From: an uncultured Candidatus Melainabacteria bacterium | Lineage (GTDB): Bacteria > Cyanobacteriota > Vampirovibrionia > Gastranaerophilales > Gastranaerophilaceae | Assembly: GCA_934675225.1 (NCBI GenBank) | Contig: CAKUQA010000021.1 | Span: 1-9,708 of the forward strand | Direction: 5' to 3' | Length of the DNA stretch: 9,708 bases | Shown here: positions 1 through 7,076 of the stretch, piece after piece | Layout of the letters: each line of letters opens with the position of its first letter | Numbering within the stretch: the first letter of the stretch is position 1 | Position numbers and translations under genes: made by a program | The notes under the pieces: generated by a model | Databases searched by the model: none | What the model was told of the DNA's origin: nothing | What the model saw: the letters and a program-made list of their open reading frames with translations, nothing else

Positions 1-634
1 ATACAGGAGCACCAGGTTCGGATACCCGTGCGCCAGGAAGCGCAGACCTAAGAGTGCCATCTGAATAAATCCCCAGAACAAATAAATCACGTCCGACAAT
101 ATTAGGACCTTTTTGGGCATTTACATCAACAATCAAGTCTCCAACTAAATTTGGAATATAATCCGGACTTAATGTACCCAATACCCCATCCGCTGTCGGG
201 GAAGAAACACTATACTTAGCACAAATTGCTGCTCCACTGGCAATAACAACACATGGGGCAGTTGCATCACTGAACACAGTAACACTTCCTCCATTTATAT
301 TTCTATAATTAGTTGCAAGACAATCTGAAGGTGAACCGGTACAAGTTTTTACAATTTTAAATTGATTTGCTAAAAATGTTCCCATAGCAGTATCACTGCG
401 CACACCTGCTTCTAACAAATTCACCGCATTTTTACTTGTTATTTGGCTTTGTGCAGCCTGTTGAAATTCACTATACACTTTGTGCAACTGTGTAGTATAA
501 CTCTGATTACGATAATTCGACATCAAAGAAGGAACTGTCATCGCTGATACAACACCTATAATTCCAAGTGTTACTAAAACTTCTGCCAAAGTAAAGGCAC
601 AACGTCTGTTTTTTGATTTTACTAAATTTCTCAT
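1..634 (-). CDS. Type IV pilin-like pseudopilin (type II secretion/T4P family), C-terminus cut by window edge
   Basis: Reading from ATG at 634 the frame stays open for 211 codons to the window edge, so the stop lies outside. The N-terminus is a short basic leader (about residues 1-13, RNLVKSKNRR), then FTLAEVL (14-20) and a hydrophobic helix to about residue 37, the class III prepilin signal. Glu18 is the conserved +5 Glu if cleavage falls after residue 13. The residue before the cut is Ala13, not the usual Gly. The globular part has cysteines at 98, 105, 128 and 138 that could form two disulfides. Near the end, D170-x-N172 followed by KGPN..GRD (175-183) resembles the calcium-binding C-terminal region of GspG-like major pseudopilins. 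Such proteins are processed by prepilin peptidase and assembled at the inner membrane into a pilus or pseudopilus. A GGGAG ribosome site lies at 642-646, 7 nt before the ATG. The family is clear; which apparatus it serves cannot be told. Confidence 0.85.
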   Translation of the reverse strand, partial: MRNLVKSKNRRCAFTLAEVLVTLGIIGVVSAMTVPSLMSNYRNQSYTTQLHKVYSEFQQAAQSQITSKNAVNLLEAGVRSDTAMGTFLANQFKIVKTCTGSPSDCLATNYRNINGGSVTVFSDATAPCVVIASGAAICAKYSVSSPTADGVLGTLSPDYIPNLVGDLIVDVNAQKGPNIVGRDLFVLGIYSDGTLRSALPGARVSEPGAPV

Positions 635-666
635 TTTCTAACTCCCATAAATAAAGTTCATATTGT

Positions 667-695
667 ATTATAACATATTTTTCAGTGTTTGTGTA
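667..695 (-). promoter_or_regulatory. Sigma70-type promoter of the pseudopilin gene
   Basis: On the minus strand a perfect -10 TATAAT (672-667) lies 17 bp from TACACA (695-690), which matches the -35 consensus at 4 of 6 positions. Transcription would start near 660, giving a leader of about 26 nt that holds the GGGAG ribosome site. Seen by eye only; AT-rich DNA yields chance -10 matches, but the spacing and the position relative to the start codon are right. Confidence 0.55.
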
Positions 696-701
696 GAGGA
701 A

Positions 702-746
702 ATTACATTTATTTACATGTAATGGATTTTTAGCATTTTTTTACAT
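702..746. repeat. TTACATGTAA palindrome and TTACAT repeats between divergent genes
   Basis: The 137-bp space between the divergent pseudopilin and glycosyltransferase genes holds a perfect 10-bp palindrome TTACATGTAA (713-722). Further copies of its half site TTACAT occur at 703-708 and 741-746, so ATTACAT (702-708) and ATGTAAT (717-723) also form an inverted repeat. These could bind a dimeric regulator of one or both genes. The DNA is very AT-rich, so chance is a real alternative. No convincing plus-strand promoter for the glycosyltransferase was found: TAAAAT (746-751) and TATTAT (751-756) are possible -10 boxes without a good -35. Confidence 0.3.
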
Positions 747-771
747 AAAATATTATTGTGAAAGGATAGTT

Positions 772-2346
772 ATGGAATTAATTTTAGACATACTTTACAT
801 TTATGTAGCGATATATTCATTATATTTCTTAGCTTTAGCTATAAGAAATCTTAATGACCAAGCTTTCAAAATTGAAAAAAGATATTCTCAGTATGAAGAA
901 AAAGATAACCTTGCAGTTGTTATTTATGCAAGAAATAACAAAATTACACTTGATAACATAGTAAAAGAATTAAAGATGCAAGATTATCCAATCAACAACT
1001 TTAGAGTATTTGTTATACTTGACAACTGTTCTGACGGTTCTGAACAACTATTTGCAGGAGACAATTTTGTAAACCTTATAAATATTACAGATGTTGGTAC
1101 TGTTGGGAAAGACCAAGCTGTTTCTATGCTAATTGAAAGACTCTCTAAAGATCAAACTATTGATTCTTATGTTTTTATAGATGCAGACAGAAGTATTCCT
1201 TCAAACTTTTTAACATCGATAAATTCTGGACTGGTAAAACACAGTGTATTATGCGGTGAAACACTTATTATTACAGATAATTTAGGCCCAGTTGATAAAA
1301 TTAAAGCTGCATATCAAAAATATCACATGAATTTTATGAGAAAAGCGCGTTCTTTATTTGGACTTGCAGCAAGTGCTGATTCCGGCGTATTCGTTATAAA
1401 AAAAGATATTGTTGATGAAATTGGCTCTGTAGATTTCAAAGATGTTAATTCTGAGCTAAAATACAGTTTGCTTTTATCTAAAATAAAGTGTCCTTGCACT
1501 TATAATCCCAATATTCAAACTTATGTTGATACAGCAAACTACGAATTTAGAAAATCTAGATTGTCTGCAAGACTTGACCTATTTAAAAATTGTTTTACTC
1601 AGGTCGGAAAAAGCAATTTTGGCTTTGCAGAACACACGTTCTCATTACTTAATCCAAATATTTGGATGATTTTGTTGGTATATGCTGCAGTAATGAAGCA
1701 CTCCTACAGATATTATTTCTTTGTAGATTTTAGAATAGTTCTTTTATCATTCTTAATCCTTGTTGCAGGATTTGGAATAAGTTTAATTAATTCAAAACTT
1801 AGATTTAGAGAAATTGTTCTTTTATGTTTATATCCGATTTATTCTCTATGCCACATTATAAAAAATCTTCCTCCTGTTAGAAGTATTCGTGCCAAAATAA
1901 CACAAAAAGAAGAACTTCCAGAAGGAACAGAAAAGCTTGCAATTGACGCTTTTGTTATGAATACAGCAGGTAGAGAACTTCCTTGTAAATTGGAATTTAT
2001 ATCAGAATCCGGTTTAGCAAAAATTAAATTCATGTACAAAAAGAAAAAATTTGTAACCGGAAAGCATTTAAGAATGATTGATGCGCTACAAGAAATTCGA
2101 CAAAGATTGTATGAATATGGTTTTGTACTAAAAATTTGTAGTTGTTGCAAATACTTCACATCAAATGTAGACGGCTCAACAAATATGCTAAAAGGCTTCT
2201 GTAACAGCGATTACCCGAGCCCTTCAATTACAGGGCAAAAGCCGACATTAATATGGAATTCTTGTACTGATTTTGAGCCTGCTAAAGTTACTAATCTTCT
2301 TGAAGAAATGGTTGAAGCACAAGAGACTCAGGAACAATCTCATTAA
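772..2346 (+). CDS. Membrane-anchored family-2-type glycosyltransferase with C-terminal Cys-rich module
   Basis: 524 residues; ATG at 772 preceded by AAAGGA (761-766). After an N-terminal membrane helix (about 3-23), residues 46-255 form a GT-A-like domain: strand LAVVIYARNN, then VILDNCSDGS (81-90), the nucleotide-binding pattern of GT2 enzymes, and DAD (137-139), the likely DxD metal/nucleotide-sugar site. NSELKYSLLL (226-235) sits where GT2 enzymes have their ED catalytic-base motif; an RKSR segment (260-263) follows. Two or three hydrophobic helices (about 295-308, 320-340, 347-364) probably hold the enzyme in the membrane. The rest is unusual: a soluble region (about 375-450) and a module with C456-x-C458-C459, C477 and W495..C498..F501. 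Sugar donor and acceptor are unknown; envelope polysaccharide or lipid glycosylation is plausible. The tail (507-524) is E/Q-rich and overlaps folC tail to tail. The neighbours do not reveal its pathway. Confidence 0.75.
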   Translation: MELILDILYIYVAIYSLYFLALAIRNLNDQAFKIEKRYSQYEEKDNLAVVIYARNNKITLDNIVKELKMQDYPINNFRVFVILDNCSDGSEQLFAGDNFVNLINITDVGTVGKDQAVSMLIERLSKDQTIDSYVFIDADRSIPSNFLTSINSGLVKHSVLCGETLIITDNLGPVDKIKAAYQKYHMNFMRKARSLFGLAASADSGVFVIKKDIVDEIGSVDFKDVNSELKYSLLLSKIKCPCTYNPNIQTYVDTANYEFRKSRLSARLDLFKNCFTQVGKSNFGFAEHTFSLLNPNIWMILLVYAAVMKHSYRYYFFVDFRIVLLSFLILVAGFGISLINSKLRFREIVLLCLYPIYSLCHIIKNLPPVRSIRAKITQKEELPEGTEKLAIDAFVMNTAGRELPCKLEFISESGLAKIKFMYKKKKFVTGKHLRMIDALQEIRQRLYEYGFVLKICSCCKYFTSNVDGSTNMLKGFCNSDYPSPSITGQKPTLIWNSCTDFEPAKVTNLLEEMVEAQETQEQSH

Positions 2347-3472
2347 GCATATAAAAAGAACCACAAATAATTTTCATATAGTCCTTAGGCAATTCGTCTA
2401 AGGACTTAAAATTTTTAGACGGATACTCGCAAGCTGCTTGCAATTCTTCAACAGTGCATGAGTTTGGATTATTAAAATGATAAAAATAAATTTCATCACC
2501 GCGAGAAAACAAAATTTGCATCATTTTAACATAATCTTTATTTTGCAAACATCCAAAAACAAAACAACGTTTTTTATTCGGATAATAAAAATCCAAACTA
2601 TCTCTTAACGCCATAGCACCATTCGGATTATGAGAAGCATCAATTATCAAATCTTCACGACACAACTCAAAACGACATGGATGTTTTACATCGCGCAAAG
2701 CTTCTTGTATAAGATTTTCTGAGATTTGCGGAAATAAATAGCGAACAGCTGCAAGCGCAAGCGATAAATTTTCTTGTTGACAAGTTCCTTTCAAAGACAA
2801 ATTTGTTGTATCTTCAAATGGTGTCACCATAACAAATAACGAATTTTCAGCATCTGCTTTGTCCTTAATTTCTTCATACCCTTCTGAGGTAAATACAGGA
2901 CAATTTGGTTTTATAATTCCAGCTTTTTCAAAAGCTATTTTAGATTTTGTATTTCCGAGTCTTTCGGTATGATCTAAATCAATGTGTGTAATAATAGAAC
3001 AAAGATTTGTTTTTATAACATTTGTAGCATCAAAACGACCACCTAGTCCTGTTTCTAAAACAACAACATCTACATTATTATCTGCAAAATACTTAAACAT
3101 TACAGCTGTTAAAATTTCAAATTCAGTCAAGTGAATATTATTTTTATCTGCAATTTCACAAATTTCAAAAACTAAATCAGTAAAATCTTCTCTTGAAATA
3201 TCTTTACCATTGATTTTTATACGTTCTGTATAATTAAAAATATGCGGACTGGAATAAAGCCCGACTTTAATCCCTGCTTTATCTAAAATTGTCGCAATAA
3301 TAGCACAAACAGAACCTTTGCCGTTTGTGCCGGCAACATGAATGCATTTTAACTTATCTTGAGGATTTCCAAGCAGTTCTAAAACTGCAGTAATTCGTTC
3401 CAATCCTAAATCAATATAAAATTTTCCCTGAGATGTCAATAAATTTACAGCGTCATTATACATTTTTTTCAT
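2291..3472 (-). CDS. folC: Bifunctional folylpolyglutamate synthase / dihydrofolate synthase
   Basis: Cytosolic Mur-ligase-fold ATP enzyme that adds L-Glu to folates, and to dihydropteroate in bifunctional forms. Numbering from the longest possible start (TTG at 3478): P-loop GTNGKGS (50-56), LETGLGGRFDATN (141-153), THIDLDH (164-170), the segment AFEKAGIIKP (182-191) carrying the lysine expected to be carbamylated, and DASHNPNGA (280-288) opening the C-terminal domain. The family's PGRFE motif reads PCRFE (267-271), a Gly to Cys change. Three starts are possible: TTG 3478, ATG 3472 and ATG 3463. ATG 3472 is chosen because an AAAGAAA stretch lies upstream. ATG 3463, giving MYNDAVNLL and an 8-nt overlap with murG, fits the family N-terminus equally well. 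It is the last gene of the cell-wall operon, in the place where murC often stands, and its end overlaps the convergent glycosyltransferase by 56 bp. Confidence 0.93.
   Translation of the reverse strand: MKKMYNDAVNLLTSQGKFYIDLGLERITAVLELLGNPQDKLKCIHVAGTNGKGSVCAIIATILDKAGIKVGLYSSPHIFNYTERIKINGKDISREDFTDLVFEICEIADKNNIHLTEFEILTAVMFKYFADNNVDVVVLETGLGGRFDATNVIKTNLCSIITHIDLDHTERLGNTKSKIAFEKAGIIKPNCPVFTSEGYEEIKDKADAENSLFVMVTPFEDTTNLSLKGTCQQENLSLALAAVRYLFPQISENLIQEALRDVKHPCRFELCREDLIIDASHNPNGAMALRDSLDFYYPNKKRCFVFGCLQNKDYVKMMQILFSRGDEIYFYHFNNPNSCTVEELQAACEYPSKNFKSLDELPKDYMKIICGSFYMLNEIVPESLVLQPFLQED
2380..2416 (+). terminator. Intrinsic-terminator-like hairpin for the glycosyltransferase, inside folC
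   Basis: AGTCCTTAG (2380-2388) pairs perfectly with CTAAGGACT (2398-2406). Two more inner pairs (G2389-T2397 wobble, C2390-G2396) give an 11-bp stem with a 5-nt loop. TAAAATTTTT follows on the plus strand, 34 nt after the glycosyltransferase stop. The T-run is interrupted, so efficiency is uncertain. On the minus strand the stem is followed by ATATGAAAATT, which is a poor U-tract, so it should mainly stop plus-strand transcripts. It lies wholly within folC, where it encodes about KSLDELPKD. Confidence 0.6.
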
Positions 3473-4562
3473 TTGCAATTTCTTTCAATTGTCCAACGAT
3501 TTTTTCTGTTCCATCAAATTTTGCAAGAGCCAAAGAATTTTTTTGCAATACTTCTAATCTTGATTTGTCTTGCATTAAAGCTTCAATCGTTTCAAAGAAA
3601 CTTTTTTCGTTAGCATCTTTATCCTCAATATATAATCCAGCATTTTTTTCGACCATAAATTTCGCATTTTTTCTCTGATGGTCAGCTGCAGCATGAGGAT
3701 AAGGGACAAAAATTGAAGCTATACCAGAAGCACAAATTTCAGAAATACTCAAAGAGCCTGAACGTGAAATCGCAATATCTGATGCTTTTAAAGCTGTTAC
3801 CATATCCTCAAAGTAAGGTTTAACAATTATATTCTTATCTGATTCATATTGTGGGTAATCACGAATTAATTGTTCAATTACTCTGTCATAATTTTTCTTT
3901 CCAGTTTGGAATATAACTTGCATATCAAAATCTTTTGAAAATGATTTTACAACTTCAACAGCTGCATCATTAATAGTTCTTGCACCTTGAGAACCACCCA
4001 TTATTATAATTGTTGTTTTATTTTGTAAACCTAAACGTTTTCTTGCTTCCTCTTTCGAAAGAGTTTTAAATTCGGCTCTTATCGGATTGCCATTTACTAC
4101 ACAGTTTTTATTTTGAATAAATTTACAAGCACTTTCAAACGCAACAGAGACATATTTTGCTCCGCTGGAAAGCTTCCTTGTAACTAGCCCAGGTTGAGCA
4201 TCACAATCATGCATCATATAAGGAACTTTTAACAATTTAGCAGCAATCAAAGCAGGAGCAGAAACATAACCACCTGTTCCAAACACAGCATCTGGCTTAT
4301 ATTTTTTGATATAATAACAACTTTTTAAAACTGCAAAAACTAACTGCCCCCCCCATTTAATCAAATCGAAACTTAAACATCTGGGCATACCATGAACATT
4401 AACACCTAAAAAATTATAACCTTTTTGATTTACAATATCATACTCAAGATTTTTAGGATTGCCAATATAAAAAATTTCTTCATCCCTCAAAGCCTCTGCA
4501 ACTGCAATAGCCGGATAAATGTGTCCTCCCGTACCTCCACCTGTTATAAAAAATCTACTCAT
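3456..4562 (-). CDS. murG: UDP-GlcNAc:undecaprenyl-PP-MurNAc-pentapeptide GlcNAc transferase
   Basis: Peripheral inner-membrane GT28 enzyme that converts lipid I to lipid II. At 368 residues it has the normal family length. Visible motifs are the N-terminal glycine loop GGGTGGH (8-14), FGTGGYVSAP (94-103), GNPIR (158-162), the second-domain loop GGSQGAR (189-195), ISRSGSLSISEI (265-276) for the nucleotide-sugar pocket with Glu275, and PYPHAAADHQRKNA (287-300). The loop that is HEQN in E. coli reads HDCDAQPG here (118-125), a noticeable change. A run of eight G encodes part of KWGGQ (69-73). The start ATG shares one base with the ftsW stop (TAATG), and AAGGA lies 10 nt upstream inside ftsW, so translation is probably coupled. 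Confidence 0.97.
   Translation of the reverse strand: MSRFFITGGGTGGHIYPAIAVAEALRDEEIFYIGNPKNLEYDIVNQKGYNFLGVNVHGMPRCLSFDLIKWGGQLVFAVLKSCYYIKKYKPDAVFGTGGYVSAPALIAAKLLKVPYMMHDCDAQPGLVTRKLSSGAKYVSVAFESACKFIQNKNCVVNGNPIRAEFKTLSKEEARKRLGLQNKTTIIIMGGSQGARTINDAAVEVVKSFSKDFDMQVIFQTGKKNYDRVIEQLIRDYPQYESDKNIIVKPYFEDMVTALKASDIAISRSGSLSISEICASGIASIFVPYPHAAADHQRKNAKFMVEKNAGLYIEDKDANEKSFFETIEALMQDKSRLEVLQKNSLALAKFDGTEKIVGQLKEIANEKNV
4347..4354 (-). repeat. G8 homopolymer inside murG
   Basis: Eight consecutive C on the plus strand (eight G in the coding sense) lie within murG codons TGG-GGG-GGG, encoding Trp-Gly-Gly at residues 70-72. It is the only long G/C run I noticed in this AT-rich window. A one-base slip would shift the reading frame early in an essential gene. 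Confidence 0.9.
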
Positions 4563-5737
4563 TAATATCTAGTCCTTATTTTTTTTATTCTTTTTTTAGA
4601 AATATTCAAAAGTATTCCAACCATAATTAAAGAAACAATCAAAGACGAACCACCATAACTTATGAAAGGAAGTGGAACACCGGTTGTTGGTAAAAACGAA
4701 CTTGCAACACTCATATTCATAAATGCCTGAAATACAATTGAAAAAGTAATACCAACTGCCAAAAGTTTTCCATACATATCAGGACATCTTGCAGCAATTA
4801 CAAATCCTCTTTGTAAGAATGTAAAGAATAATCCTATCACAAGTACACATCCAACAAAACCTAATTCTTCAGCAATAATCGCAAAAATAAAGTCAGTGTG
4901 GCATTCCGGAAGATAAGACAACTTTTGTATAGAACCGCCATATCCAACACCACTAAAGCCACCTGAAGCAAATGCAATCAAAGATTGAATAATATTATAG
5001 CCGGCACCAAGCGGATCAAGTTCCGGATGTCTCCAAGTTTTAATACGTTGTAACTGATAAGGTTTAATAATAGTTGTCAAACCGATAATAAGAGTTACAA
5101 ACATTGTACCAACGCAACTTAGAAATAACTTTACAGAACCACCGGCTGCCATATACATAACAACCGTTGTCATTCCTAAAAGGATAACCATTGACAAGTT
5201 TGGCTGAATAAATATTAAACCTGCCATCGCAATTATTGGGAAAAACGCCCAAACCCATTTGTTTTGGTCAAACAAGTTAGCATCTTTTCTAAAAGCACTT
5301 GCCAAAAGTAAAACAACAGCAGGTTTTGCAAACTCAGAAGGCTGTAATTGAAAACCGGCAAGATTTATCCATCTTTTAGCACCATTTACAACAACACCTA
5401 AAGGAGTAAAATCAACTAAAAATAACGCAATCAGAATAGAAGCCATAACAACAACATTCCAATCTGCAAGTTTTTTATAATCATAATTCATAAAAAACTT
5501 TAAGCCGAAAAAACCGACAACGAAACAAATTAATTGTTTTATTAAAAATTGAGCCGGATTTCCACCTTCATCCAAACATTTTGGAGCAGTAGCTGAAAAT
5601 ATTGCTAAAAATCCAATTATCACAAGGAATGCCACTACTATCAACAGAGTTGTATCCGGAGAAGAAATAATCACACTCTGAATTTGCGGGTCTGCATTAT
5701 TATTTGGTTCACGTCTAATTGATCTTTGATAGGACAT
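4562..5737 (-). CDS. ftsW: SEDS peptidoglycan glycosyltransferase of cell division
   Basis: Polytopic inner-membrane protein that polymerises lipid II at the septum, normally with a class B PBP (FtsI). From ATG 5737 it has 391 residues: a hydrophilic N-tail of about 28 residues, then about ten hydrophobic segments. Family motifs are NGAKRWI (118-124) with LQPSEFAK (131-138), RIKTWRHPELDPLGAGYN (231-248), LPECHTDFIFAIIAEELG (276-293) with Asp282 at the position of the catalytic Asp, and TTGVPLPFISYGGSS (351-365). The murD-murG setting favours FtsW over RodA. Upstream in-frame starts at 5767 and 5818 exist, but would lengthen the overlap with murD. MSYQ at 5737 is preferred; its AAGGA lies only 2 nt upstream, unusually close. 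It overlaps murD by 23 nt and shares a TAATG with murG. Confidence 0.95.
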   Translation of the reverse strand: MSYQRSIRREPNNNADPQIQSVIISSPDTTLLIVVAFLVIIGFLAIFSATAPKCLDEGGNPAQFLIKQLICFVVGFFGLKFFMNYDYKKLADWNVVVMASILIALFLVDFTPLGVVVNGAKRWINLAGFQLQPSEFAKPAVVLLLASAFRKDANLFDQNKWVWAFFPIIAMAGLIFIQPNLSMVILLGMTTVVMYMAAGGSVKLFLSCVGTMFVTLIIGLTTIIKPYQLQRIKTWRHPELDPLGAGYNIIQSLIAFASGGFSGVGYGGSIQKLSYLPECHTDFIFAIIAEELGFVGCVLVIGLFFTFLQRGFVIAARCPDMYGKLLAVGITFSIVFQAFMNMSVASSFLPTTGVPLPFISYGGSSLIVSLIMVGILLNISKKRIKKIRTRY

Positions 5738-7076
5738 ATTCCTTGAAAACCTTTCCTCTTTCTTCATATCCGCTAAACATATCAAAACTTGCACATGCTG
5801 GAGATAACAAAACAACATCCGGATTTAACTCAATAGCCTTATCTATTGCAGATTGCATTGTATTCTCTCTAATAATATTTTCAAAGCCATTTTTTCTTAA
5901 ATTTTCATCAAATCTATCAGCAGCTTCTCCAATTAATATGACAGTTTTAATGTGCTTATTTATTGCCTCACAAAATTCTGTCAAATCTGTATTTTTATCA
6001 CGTCCACCGGCAATTAGAACAACATCACAATTATTAAAAGAATTTATTGCAACAAGACTCGCTTCCGGATTAGTAGCCTTTGAGTCATTATAAAATACTG
6101 TTTTACCCAATTCGGCAAACTTTTCTAATCTATGTTCAGGCACTTTGAAAGACATTATAGACTTTCTGATATTTTCATCAGAAATACCTTCTAATTTTGC
6201 AACTATCACTGCGCACATAACATTTTGATAATTGTGATTACCAATCAAAGGACAATCCTTTAAATCAATTATCTTATCTTCTTTACCGTCACGCTTAAAA
6301 TAAATAGCTTCGTCTTTAATATATGAGCAATTTTCTCCAATATTAGCATCAAATAAAAATACCGTTCCACCGCATTCTTTTGCAAATTCTAAAAGTCTTG
6401 CATCTTTAGCATTCAAAACCGAAAAAGCCGGAGCCTGAGGGGTTTTAAAAATTTTAGCTTTAGCTTTAAAATAATTTTCCAGCCCTAGATGCCAGTCAAT
6501 ATGATCAGGCGTAAAATTAGTAAAAATCGAAATTTGCGGTCTAAAAGAATTGCTATACTCTAACTGAAAAGAACTACATTCGCAAACCATAAAATCAATA
6601 TCTCTGTCTAACAAATCACAAGGCGGAACTCCGTAATTTCCACAAGGTTCAGCTTTGTATTCAGACGACAAAATATGAGCAGTTAATGCTGTAGTTGTTG
6701 TTTTTCCGTTAGTTCCAGTTATTGCAATAAAAGGAGTTTGGGTTTGGGTAGAAGCCAATTCAACTTCTGATATTACAGGAATATGAACACTTGCAAGTTT
6801 TTGCATTATTTCTGCTCTTGGAGGAATTCCCGGACTGGTAACAGCAATATAAGCATCTTTTATAAATTCATCACTATGACCGCCAAATTCAACATTTATA
6901 CCGGCAGCCTTTAATTCATTAAGTACTTCTGCATCTTCAGGTTTTTCAGCTCTAAATTCAGTAATATATACATCAGCTCCAACTTTATTCAAATACTTAG
7001 CAGCTGAAATTCCACTTTTTGAAAAACCTAATACCAAAACTTTCTTATCTGTAAATTTCAAACTTGGACAATTCAT
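5715..7076 (-). CDS. murD: UDP-N-acetylmuramoyl-L-alanine--D-glutamate ligase
   Basis: Cytosolic Mur ligase adding D-Glu to UDP-MurNAc-L-Ala with ATP. At 453 residues it has the normal length. An N-terminal Rossmann-like UDP-binding domain starts VLVLGFSKSGISAAKYL (13-29), with VTSPGIPP (79-86). The central ATPase domain has P-loop TGTNGKTT (120-127), NYGVP (147-151), ECSSFQLE (166-173), TPDHIDWH (189-196) and the Y-x3-K pattern in which Lys206 should be the carbamylated lysine (E. coli Lys198). The C-terminal domain has HRLE (315-318), NDSKATNPEAS (330-340), AGGRDKN (356-362) and LLSPACASFDMF (423-434). The ATG shares one base with the mraY stop (TAATG), and GAGG lies about 9 nt upstream. 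I see no unusual key residues. Confidence 0.97.
   Translation of the reverse strand: MNCPSLKFTDKKVLVLGFSKSGISAAKYLNKVGADVYITEFRAEKPEDAEVLNELKAAGINVEFGGHSDEFIKDAYIAVTSPGIPPRAEIMQKLASVHIPVISEVELASTQTQTPFIAITGTNGKTTTTALTAHILSSEYKAEPCGNYGVPPCDLLDRDIDFMVCECSSFQLEYSNSFRPQISIFTNFTPDHIDWHLGLENYFKAKAKIFKTPQAPAFSVLNAKDARLLEFAKECGGTVFLFDANIGENCSYIKDEAIYFKRDGKEDKIIDLKDCPLIGNHNYQNVMCAVIVAKLEGISDENIRKSIMSFKVPEHRLEKFAELGKTVFYNDSKATNPEASLVAINSFNNCDVVLIAGGRDKNTDLTEFCEAINKHIKTVILIGEAADRFDENLRKNGFENIIRENTMQSAIDKAIELNPDVVLLSPACASFDMFSGYEERGKVFKEYVLSKIN

Noticed and set aside
1839..2159. Minus-strand open frame of 106 codons
   Set aside because: It lies antisense inside the glycosyltransferase, with no motifs and no upstream signals.
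2136..2159. ATTTG...CAAAT pairing as a terminator for folC on the minus strand
   Set aside because: The 5-bp A/T-rich stem with a long loop is too weak, and it lies more than 130 bp beyond the folC stop.
2291..3472. folC as a cryptic cell-wall Mur ligase replacing murC
   Set aside because: The GTNGKGS P-loop, LETGLGGRFDATN and DASHNPNGA motifs are those of FolC. There is no MurC-like N-terminal UDP-MurNAc domain.
3433..3678. Plus-strand open frame of 81 codons across the folC/murG junction
   Set aside because: It is antisense to two clear genes; its phenylalanine/serine-rich composition is what A/T-rich antisense frames give.
5064..5258. Minus-strand 64-codon frame inside ftsW
   Set aside because: It is a shifted frame of ftsW with no independent start signal. 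The ftsW frame has all family motifs.
5738..5818. Longer ftsW starting at ATG 5818 or 5767
   Set aside because: The extra residues overlap the murD C-terminus, are not FtsW-like, and lack a good ribosome site. MSYQ at 5737 gives a normal FtsW length.
5719..6093. Plus-strand open frame of 124 codons
   Set aside because: It is antisense to murD, whose motifs are intact here. It has no recognisable motif and no ribosome site, and looks like a by-product of murD codon use.
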